Assembly (NCBI GenBank): GCA_001051155.2
Contig: JYIP02000003.1
Coordinates: 1,860,001-1,924,000 of the forward strand
Direction: 5' to 3'
Origin: Chrysoporthe austroafricana
Taxonomy: Eukaryota > Ascomycota > Sordariomycetes > Diaporthales > Cryphonectriaceae
Length of the DNA: 64,000 nucleotides
Shown here: one piece after another, positions 35,001 to 46,310 of the stretch
How the letters are laid out: every line of letters begins with the position of its first letter
Position numbering within the stretch: the first letter of the stretch is position 1
Made by a program: the position numbers and the translations under genes
The notes under the pieces: generated by a model
Seen by the model: the letters and a program-made list of their open reading frames with translations, nothing else
What the model was told of the DNA's origin: nothing
Databases searched by the model: none

Positions 35001-35955
35001 TAGCCCCCCATCATTCACAAGCAGACCGGACAGAAACCTGTACGCGGGTTCTAAAGACTTGAACAATCACGGACGCACTAATGATCGGGCTAGATTTCAG
35101 GTCCAGCAAGACAATGGTGTACCCGAGGAAGAAACATCGTTTGCGTTGAATCAATTACCACCATTGAGGTTCACGGGACTTTCGCCACTAAACACCCAAG
35201 GCTCTCTGGCAGAAAACCCGATTAGCATTTCTTCAGGTAGCGATTCGTCATCTCAGTGCGATGATGACTCGTTCAAAACCGACACCTACAAGTCGGGCAT
35301 TCCATCGCCCTCGATCCCGAGGGACAGGCAGCATACCAATTCGGGCTTCCCCCCTCTACAGGATGCCACAGCCACCACCAAAACGTTCCCTTTAACCCGT
35401 TCTACTCATCACCACGTTGACGAGACTTCCTGGAATACCGCAGAACCTCGGCAAGAGCGAGGCTCAGCCGCATCAATCGTCCCGCCTACCTACTCTCTGG
35501 CCAGAACCCTCCCAGCCGAGGCCTTGAAACCATCCAGCACTATTCACCCATTTACCCAAAGCCCAGACAACCGACATTTGCCGAATGGCGTTGACTTCAG
35601 TAGTGTCCGTGAAATCAGGTCTGAGAAAACCCAGCCGTCGAGAGTCTCCACGCAGATTATTGGCGCGCCTACTGGAGTCCTCCACCCATCGCTAAGCAGG
35701 CCGATATCTCACCTTCCACAGCCCACCTGGGATTGCTCGCCCCCCCAATGTCCGCTACCGTCGCCGGTAACACCTGCGGGTTACGAGAACCATAGTGCTA
35801 TATGGTCGACGCAGGCGACCGGTAGTCATATTCACGCATACAGTGATCCCTTCTTCGGAAGGAATGGTGGCTCAAGGCCGTGGGCGGATCTGTCGAGCTA
35901 TAGGGCCCACCACCCTCCCAGAGGCGGTGATCCTACATCTCAGTCAAACAGATAG
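32067..35955 (+). CDS. Large coiled-coil protein with CHHH zinc-finger-like motif
   Basis: Five exons: 32067-32615, 32686-33012, 33070-33770, 33944-34586 and 34651-35955, all in phase, giving 1174 residues; introns of 70, 57, 173 and 64 bases, with branch-like ctgac or ctaat in several. Residues about 28-165 are a charged coiled coil (LEAEISQLKARREDEIRLEE onward). A segment at about 385-450 (FIIRQPRDNGFWYILRCLEH) has the spacing C408-x2-H411-x14-H426-x5-H432, like a metal-binding finger. A second globular unit begins GEIYQACWQ at 523, continues WYFVAILPRDDW and contains FEDGGP near 638; both pieces resemble domains shared by many uncharacterised Pezizomycotina proteins. The C-terminal 435 residues are low-complexity and Pro/Ser-rich. 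A nuclear or chromatin role is plausible but unproven. The exon 2 region has no Met and would be missed by simple ORF calling. Confidence 0.75.
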
Positions 35956-36753
35956 GAAGCTAGGCTCGGCCACTTCAAATCGTGCGGTCTCCGCGTGGAT
36001 GACTGGTTTTGTAACGACCGCTGAAAGAAAAGGGGTCAGGATAATAAGGAACGAGATCGTATGTTTCAATCTAGTGTGTGACACTGTGCTTTAAGGGAAA
36101 TTCCACGCGATATGAAAGGTTCACGAGTTGGTACCAAAAGTCTGTCGGCTTCTAGCCATTAAATTAATTCGAATATTGCTCTATTACTGGATTTTAATGC
36201 TTGGATCTGTTAAACTTGAAATCCTTTCTGTCCATCCCGCCCCTCTCGGCTTCACCTCATCAAAAAAGGAAAGAAACCTAATTAAGATAGAGGAAATTAA
36301 CTCTTCATAGTCTTTTATGTTCATATTCCCCCGGCATTGAGACGCCTCACAGACCTAAGCTCTGAATCCCCGCTGTCAGGCGCACATCGACACCATTGAG
36401 AATTATTCAGTCTACTACGGCCTCCGTGAGCTCCAATTCCATTGTGCTTCCGCCCGCAGGACATATTCAAGCAATCTTTTGTTCATGGCTAGATTTGCAA
36501 CGCCTGTGTTATGTACTGTTCTGTGGAAACCCCAAGAAGAGGCCAATCTTTCAACCCTAGCGATAATGTATACGCACTTACTAGCCTCCGCCCGTGGAAG
36601 GCTTATCTGCACAGACGAGATTGAATGCCCACATTGCCCAGGTGCCGTCTGAGGTGCTTCGAGTGCAGTGGGAAGAGACTGATGGTCGGGTCTAGTCTCG
36701 CACCAACTGCTCTCCACATTTCTCTCTTGGGGTGATGGCGCGACTGGCTGTAA
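35956..36753. other. Intergenic, partly AT-rich
   Basis: Tail-to-tail interval of about 800 bases. The part around 36100-36310 is noticeably AT-rich (for example taaattaattcgaatatt) compared with surroundings. No gene is recognised. Confidence 0.5.
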
Positions 36754-37309
36754 TCAGCAGTCGTAAGGCTGACATGAGAAGCTCTGCGCTAGATTATCCC
36801 AGACCTCCTCCGAGCCTGCTAGGTCGTAGTAACTTCCGACCACATCCAGGGTGTCATTTATCCTCCCCTGCCCAGGGTCACAGTCCGTGTTACTGTATTC
36901 ACATCGGTATGGTGATCCTATCTTGGCATATCCGTCCGTCTGTCTATTCTGTCCAGGTGGTGAACCTACGGATACAATGTACACCAGTTGAAGGGATTCG
37001 CAGCCACGGAGCTGACGCCGGAGGGCTGCGCATACGGGAACTGTCCAGCCATAGAGACTGCGTTTCACTTAGCACTTGTGTCCCCAGCCCCGAACGAGCT
37101 CCGGGCGCAGGGGCGGGTGGGCATGGGGTCATACCGCAGGTGTTCCATGAGACATTGTACTGGTAGGACCTGCCGGTAAAGTTGGCGTCCGAACAGGCCG
37201 TGAGGCCAGCTACATAGTCGGCGCAGCTGGAAGCCGACCGCTGAGAAGGCAACGCGGCAGCGGAGACCAGGGCGGAGAGCAAGATGGTGCCAAAGGCCGA
37301 GGCTTTCAT
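36754..37309 (-). CDS. Putative secreted cysteine-containing protein
   Basis: Proposed exons 37135-37309 and 36754-37040 give 153 residues; the 94-base intron runs GTATGA to GACAG. The start Met at 37309 places a clear signal peptide first (MKASAFGTILLSALVSAAALP). The mature N terminus contains SCADYVAGLTACSDANFTGRS, an N-glycosylation sequon at NFT, and the second exon carries further Cys residues (RCEYSNTDCDPGQG, SFSCQPYDC). This is the shape of a small secreted protein or effector-like candidate, but no family is recognised. The region around exon 2's beginning (ALRRQLRG) reads less naturally and could hide another intron or a different acceptor. Confidence 0.45.
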
Positions 37310-38508
37310 CGCAAAGCTATTTCGAAGGTAGACCTCAAAGACCTCGGTCCCTCTGGCCAATCTACCCGTGACGGTTCTCGTTCCAGGCGGTATCCTCAGA
37401 TTTATCAATCACGCCCCGTGACTGATCGCGCAAGGCGGGTCCGCCTCAGGGAGCATTTCTCTATGTGGGAATCAATACATTCCAGGGGACGGCGCCCGTC
37501 CCGGCTGCTGATTGCGGCTTCACGGTTTGCATGTTCACACCGTCGCGGTCAACGGTCTAGCCATTAGGCCCAGGAGCCCGTCCAGTAATGATAGACAGCG
37601 ATGCGGAAGCGAAGTGATGGTGATGTGGACGACGACACCTAACCGCGGTCGCGTGCGTTGATTGGTCGCGTCGGGAAATAATCACATCGCCGGCGGCTAG
37701 GCTCGAGCTGACATCCAATGCCTTGACCGGTAACCCGTGTTGTCGCCTGGCTCGGTACTAGAGCCTCCCTCCGATCACCTCTCAAGTGATTCATCCCCTA
37801 ATCTTGCAGGCGGAACTGAATACAAGAGACTGCAAACGCGGGATGAGGGAGGTTGCAGGACCAATGATCACAAATATAGTGCTTTATATCATATAGTAGA
37901 CGGCTCGTCGCATGCTCCGCCCTATGAGACGCCGTCCTTTCTCCTTTCCCTGTCGGTACCGGGGCTGGCATCATATTGAAGACGCTAGGTGCCCTGATTA
38001 ACAGAATATGATCGTTAGGTGGAAGATGTAAGACGTGAGGCTGAGTTAGAGTTGTTCAAGATCTCGGGGCAGGCCTAGGACGGGCATACCTTGGACCGGG
38101 GCCAGGAAGAGCCACCCCTCCCTTGGATTTTGTGGAAAAAGAGAAAGGGGGAATTTCTTTCAAGAAAAACATGAAAGTTTGAAAATCAAAGGGAAGAAAG
38201 GGGGGAAAAAAGAAGAAAAGAAAAAGAGGAACCCAGGAAACCAAGTGGATTTGAGATGGAGAAAGACCACCACGAGGATCAAAGCTCAGAGTATTCCTCG
38301 AATTGAAATCACGGGCGAGACATCAGTCGATCTTCTATTAAACTGGAGCGGTTGACCGATGAGGAGATATACGAATGGTAGCTACTCAATACGCCTGGTT
38401 GCACGATGGCCTGCTTCACCATAAAAATTTGGCCTCACTCCATCCTGCCCTCCTCTCGTGTCCAAAACTGTGTCTAAAACGAACGAAGTCTCGACCTCCC
38501 CCCACGTA
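37310..38508. other. Intergenic with polypurine tract
   Basis: About 1.2 kb without a recognised gene. A purine-rich stretch covers roughly 38138-38231, of which 38188-38231 is 44 uninterrupted purines. Upstream of the secreted-protein gene and downstream of the transporter gene. Confidence 0.5.
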
Positions 38509-40211
38509 TCATCCCTCCCTCTGCTCCGACACCACGGCCTTCTCCTCATCGGCATCAAGGCTCCCCTCGGCCTCGCCCTCCTCCGCGATGCCCTCATGGT
38601 GTCCATGCAACCCGATCTCTGTCTTGGTGAACGCATCCGCCGTGTCGCGGTACGCCGGAACGAAGTTGACCGCCAGCGAGTAGGTCCACGCGGCGACGAA
38701 GAAGGCCATGGGGACGACCATCGCCACGGCAGTTCCGTGCATGTCGGCCACGGCGCCCGTCAGCGGCGGCACGCACGCGCCGCCGAACACGCCGCCGACG
38801 ATGAAGCCCGAGCCTCGCTTCGTGTGCCGGCCCAGCCCGCGCATGCCGAGCGCGACGATGGTCGGGAAGCAGATGGATTCGAAGAACAGCGTCACGTACA
38901 GCATCGACATGCCCGTGTTGCCGCGCTGCGTGACCGACGGCCCGACGAAGACGATGCACATGCTCAGAAACCAGAGGAACACCCACCGTGGCCGGACGAA
39001 GTGCATGAGCCCGGTGCCGGCGAAGCGGCCCAGTGCGAACGCCCCCTGGGCCCCGGCGAGGAACTGCGAGCCCAGGGCGGATGAGGTGCCCGCGCGGGTC
39101 TCAGTCACGTAGTTGATGAAGTAACTAGACGTGGCAGGTCTGGTCAGTAATCATGTCCCAAAGAAAGGGGAGGGGGCGTCCCTCGCCGGACGGATATTTG
39201 GCCACCCACCTTGCAATGGCGATCTGCGACCCCGTGTAGCAGAACTGCGCAAACGCCGCGTGGAATAGGCGGTACTGCTTGATGAACGGCTTCGCGCTGT
39301 CCGCCGACGCCTGCGACTCGTCCGCCTGGAACGCCATGTCGGCGTCCGTGATCTCGGGGATGTGGGACATGAAGAAGACGAACGCCAGCAGGAACACGAA
39401 CACCGCGATCGCCAGGTACACCCACTGCACGTTCTGCAGCGCCCGCGCGTCGCCGAAGTCGAAGAAGACGTACGACCCCAGCACGGGAGCGACCACAGTA
39501 CCAATGCCGTTGAAGGCCTGGGATATGTTGATCCGGATCTCGGAGTACTTGGGCGGGCCGCATACTGCATCCAACAGTGTCAGGTGAGATACTGCGCTTG
39601 CCTGGTACCAGCGGTCGAGGCATCTGGGTGTGGGTGGCGCAACTCACCAGTGATGTACGGGTTGGCCGCCGTCTCTAGCGAACCCAGACCATTTCCGATG
39701 ATGAAGATACACACACAGAACCCAGCGAAACTCCGGTGCATAATCGCCGGGATGGCGAACAGCGCACCGACGCCATACAGGAACAGCCCCCAGATGAACA
39801 CAGCCCGGTAGCTGTAGTGTCTAAGGATCCACGCGGCGTGGCCCAGCGAGGCGATCGGATATGCACTACACCGTGTCAGCCACCGAGAGCACGAGAAGAG
39901 CTGACGTGCCTTGTCACGCCATGAGAGGCAAGGCTGCCGACCAGCCAGACGGTTGATCCGACCGCGAAGGACACTCACCCGAAGTAAGCGGCCTGCAATC
40001 CCGAGGAACGCGCCTTGGTGATCCCGAGGGTGTTCTGGAAGTGCTTGTTGAGCGTGTCCAGCAGGCCGTACGAGAAACCCCACAGGAAGAAGAGGAGCGT
40101 GACGAGGCAGATCGGGTACAGCGACTCCTTGAGCGTCAGCTCAGCGGCTTTCGTCCGCTTCTTGTCCGAGACTCGGAGGGAGCGGTCCCTCCAGAAGGAC
40201 TTGGAAAACAT
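38509..40211 (-). CDS. MFS transporter, fucose/glucose-permease type
   Basis: Four exons, 39979-40211, 39648-39865, 39210-39564 and 38509-39124, encode 473 residues with about twelve hydrophobic helices; introns of 113, 82 or 83, and 85 bases. It belongs to the major facilitator superfamily and most resembles bacterial FucP-like and fungal glucose/galactose permeases. The first helix FFLWGFSYGLLDTLNKHFQ is characteristic of that branch, as are NPYITVCGPPKYSEIRINISQAFNGIGTV (split across intron 2) and the second-half start SYFINYV. The likely job is proton-coupled uptake of a hexose or deoxyhexose at the plasma membrane. The substrate cannot be told from sequence. The C-terminal tail is acidic and cytosolic. 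Start chosen at MFSKSFWRDRS; an upstream in-frame extension to 40319 is non-conserved in character. Confidence 0.85.
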
Positions 40212-43006
40212 GATAGCTCTGTCTGCTTTCACACCCACGTAGGCTACCGTTTCAACAAGGGAGATTGCTGTCTCGTCCTGGCTGCGGTCTGTCGACGGGA
40301 GCCTCACCAGGGCCAACAATGAGGGGGCAAACTTCGTCTTGATAAATATCTACGAACTGCCACCCGCGCCCCGCCTCCAGGGGGCTCTACCCAGTAATCG
40401 AGATGTCCTCATACTTACAACGGCCCTTCTCCTCATGGCGCCCGCTTCTATAAGCTTGGCCTATGCTATGCCCCAGGTTTACCCCAGGATTCCCCAACGC
40501 GAGACACCAATCTAATACTCGACGGGGGTGGAGAATACAAAGAATTCAGGGACAGATGGGGCGCTCCCTCACCCACCTGAATCCTTCCGACCAGGTCACG
40601 CGCATGCTGACCCGTCGGTATTGGGCGAGGATACTGCGATGCATCCTGGCATCCTGCGAGTGCAAAGATGCGGGGAACCTGGAACTATGGGGACGATTGA
40701 CGGGAGACTGGGTCCAGATCTGGATTGGCGGCTCGTCGAGGCAACACTCTGCCCCTGGCTTAGAAGTCGTCGTCCTCCGTCTACCTAGGTAGGTAGACGG
40801 CGTATTGCGGGCTGTTCTAAGATGGGCGGTAATTATGAGCTAACGTATCTTGTTCCTGGGCGGGGCTGAGACGAATTGTCAGGGCCTTTTTCAGCAGATT
40901 CGACTCGGCGCCCAAGCCAGGACATATTATCTGAGACAAGTCCACAGAGGCAAAACATTGATCCGATCCCTGCGCAGAGAATATTCGCGCCAGTAGGAGA
41001 AAGATACCTTTTCTAGCTCAAAGGCGGGCACAGGATAACTCAAGACTTGTAGCGTGTCATCGCGCGAGTGTTTTTGTAGGTCGATATCGGGCCTATAGAA
41101 TGGGTGGGCGTGATCGGCACCGGTGGCGTATAATGTGCCAGTAGTGATCGCGCCGGTGCCAACGCTCGTCCTTAGTCCCAACAGATAGAACAGGCTCAGG
41201 GCTGGTCGTAATGACTTAACTTATACCAATTCGGCACGCGATGAGCGGGTTACACTATCTACTTTAAGTCAATTGGGGCGGGTCTCAACGGAGACAGGCC
41301 GGTTTATAGACCTGTCAGGCTTCAGCCTTTATGTGCAGCAGGTTAGGCGCCTTGCTGCGAGCACAGGATACGCCTGCAGTATCAAGTTCAGCGTTGCAGC
41401 AGCCTGACGAAGTAGGTTCTGCGCGGTTCCTGTTACTTGAAATCATGCTGACTGCCTGGCGAGCCCAGCAAAGCACGTTCCTAGGTATCAAACGCCTAGT
41501 GGAAGTAGGACATAGCACATCACACCACTAGCGCACCATCACGACCGACGAGGGGTTCGAGGATTGTGTAGAGTTTAGGAGTGTGGGACGATTATCAGCT
41601 GCCTAAGTCCACTTACTGACCCTGCCTAGCTGTGCCAGTCTGTCCCCCGCCAACTTCCTCCGAGGAGGTAGACTGCAGAAGAAAATCAGTTTCAATTGCG
41701 CCGCAACCAATTTAGCACTAGCGCCAGATCCCGTGCATTCGTCCCCATGATGGTGAGTGCAGTAGAATCTGGAAGGGGCAAAACGAGGAAGGAGAGGGTA
41801 TGTGAGGGTATGTAGAGCTACACCGCCGGCTCAGATCGTGGTGCCATGAAGCAGCTCATCTATGGGAGGGACATGTGCTCAAACGGACCGCGTGACAGGA
41901 GCCCGAGCCCTGTGCTGGCCACTCGCCGCGCAAACTGACCACAGCCTTCCGCCGCAAAATCGTCGAGTCCAACACATCCAAACCGCAATGCTGCGCAAGA
42001 ACCAAAAGGTCAAAAAAAAAAGCCAATTAAGCCGACTTGAAAGAAATATCTATTGTTAATGAAGGAAGGAATCCTTGGTCGGTACTCCCAAGAGCTGGGA
42101 ATGGGGTATAAGGAGCGTGGTATCGAAACAGAACAGCCGCTAATTATCTTCATTCCATCCAAGAAACCAAAAGCCCGTAAAAATACGAACGATCATCAGC
42201 CATCATGAGAATAAAAGACGTTCCACACACGCAACACCGGATATGGTCTTCACGTGTGAAGTGTCGAAATGATATGGTCGACTCTGGTCGAGGGCATTAA
42301 GCAAACGCTATGTGATGAGCCAATGCCAATGAACATTATGGTTGTGTAGAGGCCAGCAACCATAGTCGTAGTGATGAGAGCGCTATAGGCGGATGGGTCG
42401 GTTTCGAGTGGAAGATAAGAGAAACACCCTCCGTCTCCGGTCAATCGCTCTAATGGGTCGGGAGTCACACGATGCGGCTGAAGATGCAATAGCCCGTCGG
42501 TCGCGATCGGTATCGATATGTCGTTTTGACCATCCTGAATCCTTTACGCCCTTTGAATGCTAAGAGAAGAAATGGGTATATATATATATATGAGTTGTGG
42601 CCTTCCAGACATGGTAGAAGCCACTTGATAAAACCTTGGAACAATTGTGTCGTTTAGAGCCACCAGCCAGAGTGATGGCAGCCACGTCTTCGAATAGAAT
42701 TGCGTGTCGGTATTGGCGGCAGCGAGTCCATGGAGTAGATTGAATTGGATGTAGATTGCCGCTGATAATCCAAAAAACACATCGATGAAGATTGTCGTCT
42801 AGTGGACTGGCGAGCGGCGGTCGGCGTGGAGTTTCTGTTCTTCATGTCATCGTTTGCCCACCAAGTTGAGGTCTGGTTCGAGCATGAAATGACTGGGTCG
42901 ATTGGTGAGACTTTGGTAAATCAAGCTCCCGCTACGGTGCGTCGTGAGGCACTGTTGAGCGCGACGGTGTTGGTGGTAGGCGTTCGTTGATCATGTTGGC
43001 GTCCGA
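40212..43006. other. Long intergenic region with 24-bp hairpin
   Basis: About 2.8 kb with no recognised gene on either strand; frames are all under 110 codons and unrelated to known domains. A perfect hairpin lies at 40777-40800. Near 42576-42592 there is a short (AT)n run. Confidence 0.55.
40777..40800. repeat. Perfect 10-bp inverted repeat with 4-base loop
   Basis: Arms ccgtctacct and aggtagacgg flank the loop aggt. It lies about 570 bases upstream of the transporter start, in the gene-free region. It may be a regulatory palindrome or one end of a degraded small transposon; no partner copy was noticed elsewhere in the window. Confidence 0.6.
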
Positions 43007-46000
43007 TTAAACGGTATCACCCACACAAAAGAGCTCTATCTCCCCCATGCCACCACTGTACATGCTCCTGATGTTTTCTCTCCAATCAGAGAACGCGATT
43101 TGAATGTCTTCATCACTCTCAATCTTCACAAAATCACCATCCTCATCGCGGTAGCGCAATCCCAAATTGCCTTTCCCAATGCTGGAGGTTGTAAAACGCT
43201 GAAGCTTGGCGTCGATGCGGTCCGTAAGACTTTGATAGGTGATGTTGAAAGCTGCGACGAGGGTTACATAGTTGCCACTGTCACAGTTTACCTTGACCTT
43301 CAATTGAGACTGAAAGGGCGCATCGTTGGGGCTCGCGAGAGTGTTGGGTGTCTGGGTGGCACCGGCTGTGTTCAAGCCTGGCGGGACTGCCCTCGACGGG
43401 TCGATATTGAGTGGTGCTGGCACCATACCCTGGCCATTGGAAACGGGAGTGTGCTGACGATTGACGGGCTGGGCAGGGAACTGGCCCATCTGGCCGCCGT
43501 AACCTTGGCGATCCCTTTGGACGCCTGGACTTTGGGTGTTAGTGCGAATTGGAAGATCTTGCCTGGGACTGCCCGTTTGGCCCCTGGGAATGCCGCCATC
43601 ATATGTTGATTGCAGATGCGCGGGGATGCCCGGTACAGCGGGAACGCCTTGACTGCCGCCTCGTTCGGTTCTCCTCACGGGTTGCTGTTGTGGCTGCGGC
43701 TGACCATTGATATCAGGAGTTGAATAGGACCTACTTCGTTGTTGTTGCGCGATAGTTTGTAACGAAGACATCGCTGGCAACGAAGGCCCGCGGGGGTTGC
43801 GCTGACCTCCCATTCCGTAGGCATTCACTGGAGAGGGTCCATCTCGCGAGGGCGCACGAGGCATCGCTGGAGCCGTGTATCGGTTGTTGTCTTCAACCCA
43901 CCCAGATGGCGGATATCCGTTTTTAGGCAGAACGTAGCCAGCGTTCTGGCCGAAGAAGTTGGATGTCGTGCTGGTCCTCGACGAAGCAGGTGATTCGCCT
44001 ACCGGGGAGAAATACGAGTCTCCAACGCGTGTTCCCGGGGACGGTTGGTCTCCTGTCTGCAAGGACAAAGGCTGTGATTGTTGTGGCATCGGGAAACTGG
44101 TAGGAGGCTGTCGGCGGACCATGCTTGCCAGCGATGAGGTACTCTCCCCTGTTGCTGATCTTTGTCGCAGACTCGAGCTCGAAGCATTCCTCGGCATTGT
44201 TCCTGGCATGGCGGCATAGGAAGTCGGAGGGGGGGTGTAGTCTTCTTCATCATCGTCGGGCTCCGCATATGGGTTCACCAAGTCGGGCTGTGCTTCCATC
44301 CACCTGAAATTCGCGGTGGGTTGATCAGGAGTCGTAGCGCTCTGTGGGGCGTTGTCCTTCCGTTGAGTGTCCAGGTGATGCGCCCACTTCTTCATCATCT
44401 CCTCGTTCTGGAACTTAATGACGAAGTTCTCAACGCCGGGGTCGCCCTTCCACCAGATCTGCACCGTATACGAACCTGCAAAAGTCAGACCACGGTTCGT
44501 GCACATAGGCCATAATAGCATGGAACATGTACGATGATACGACGCCACTCACCTGGTTTCGAAAAGCTCAACACTTCAGTGACATTGGTCATGAAGATCC
44601 TTCCCTTCAGCTGGAGTTTGGCGTTCTTGTTTCTCATCTTAGGACCAGTCGACCGCGTCTTGTCCTTCTTGTCCTTGCTCTTGTTGGGCGTGAGTTCCTT
44701 GCAGCACAACAGTATGCACTCGAACAGGTAGATCTCATAGTCCCTCTCTTGCTCCGTCTTGCCGGTGATGACGGTGTAGACGCCATGTAGAAGGAGTTGC
44801 CCGAAGTGGGCAACCCGGTGGTTCTTCCAATCGTCAACGCGAGCAACTAGATCATCCAGCGCCTCGTCCAAGAGATCCCTATCCACAGCTTCGTTCGCCT
44901 TCTTCAAAACACGCTCTGCAGCTTCGATGCCGGCAGCCAAATCCCTTTTGGTATTCTCGTCCTCGCTCTTCTTGAGGAGGTCCTTCAGCAAGGTCAGTAA
45001 GAGATCACCTGTCAGTGAGTGTAAACATAGACAAATGAAATGTGAGAACGTTACAAACCTTGAGCAGCAAAGGATACTTGACCAGTCTCTGCATAGGCTT
45101 CAGCAAGAACCCATCCAGTGTGTTGTAGTCACAAGCCACAGGATGTTCCACGGTTTGAATCTTGTCGAAGTTTTGACCTGCCACCTGAGCAGCCTTGCGT
45201 TGATTGGCAATGAAAGGCTGGTAGGTGTTCGTGAACTGTTCTTCGTAGCCAACGAAGGAGTTTCCCCATTCCTGTCTGTTCGGAGGCATCGAGTTTGTTG
45301 TCTCGACTCGGATGAGGAATCGGCGCTGTAGATCGAGGATGGCGTTGATGTTCAAGAAGATTTGATGCGCAATATCGCCATTGATAGCTCCTCTCTGCTC
45401 CAGCGTCTTCTTGAGATCGTGCAAGTTCTCCAGATCCTGGACATATTTCCGCTCCGTGTCGACAAGTTCGCGGATGATGCGGTCACGATAACTCATTTGT
45501 GAGTCCCCGTTAGCTGACGAGAGGCCTTCTTCGGGAGAAGGCGTCTGCGGCTGCTTCAAGAGACCTCTTTGTTGTGCAATGTCGAGCACGTAATTAATGA
45601 CGATCGTGACCTGCGCCAGTGTCAGTATCTGGGATATGGTTGCCGTCATCCAGCAACAGCGGGCAAGGACGACAGGCATGTATCCTACGCAAAGACGCGG
45701 AGCTTACCTTGACAAATCCCGTGGTATCAGTGCCGAGCAGGTCCGAGATGATGAACATGTCCTGAGACGGTATCTTCAGTTGCTGTGAACATCCTTGCAC
45801 GAACTTTCCAATCGCCATCTTTGCGCGCTTGCTCTCGTTTGGCACATTGCCGACATCGAGGAGGTCGTCGGGGTCGCACGCATTGTAAATGGCCAGCAGG
45901 GGCAGTCCCGCCCTCAACAAGTCCCACAGACCCTCGACGGGCCCACCAGCATCTCCAGCTTGCTGTTCCCTCTCTTCAAGCTGGGCCATGAAGCCCTCGA

Positions 46001-46310
46001 AGCCAGGGACGAGGCGCAGCCGTTGTTTCAGAGCGACACATATCTGGTATAGCGAGCGGGATGCATCCGCCTTCTGATTGATGATGTTGTTGGTAGCGAC
46101 GACCTGACCGCTGGCAGGCGGAGAGATGATGGTGCTTGTATTCGTGAGGGAGGTGAGACTAGTATTGGAAGTGTAGACCGTGGAGCCGGAGAGCTGGCTT
46201 GCCCTTGGCGCGCTGCTCATGCTCATGTTGGCTAGCCTCGCTACACCGTCAGTCGAATGTTGAAAGACGGGAGCCGTATTTGTTCTTAGTAGAGGAGCAT
46301 GTGATGCCAT
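43007..46310 (-). CDS. cdc24: CDC24-type Rho guanine nucleotide exchange factor
   Basis: Four exons: 45708-46310, 45059-45610, 44553-44982 and 43007-44475, giving 1017 residues; introns of 97, 76 and 77 bases. CDC24 activates Cdc42 and Rac GTPases to set up polarity and tip growth. The order of domains is that of the family: an N-terminal Ser/Thr-rich segment and CDC24 calponin-like domain at about 85-200 (SLYQICVALKQRLRLVPGF), a DH domain at about 242-420 (RIIRELVDTERKYVQDLENL, PMQRLVKYPLLLKDLL), a PH domain at about 445-565, a long Pro/Gln-rich linker, and a C-terminal PB1 domain at about 920-1017 with the acidic DEDGDFVKIESDEDI loop that binds the scaffold Bem1. It is the most confidently annotated gene of this half of the window. 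Confidence 0.95.
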
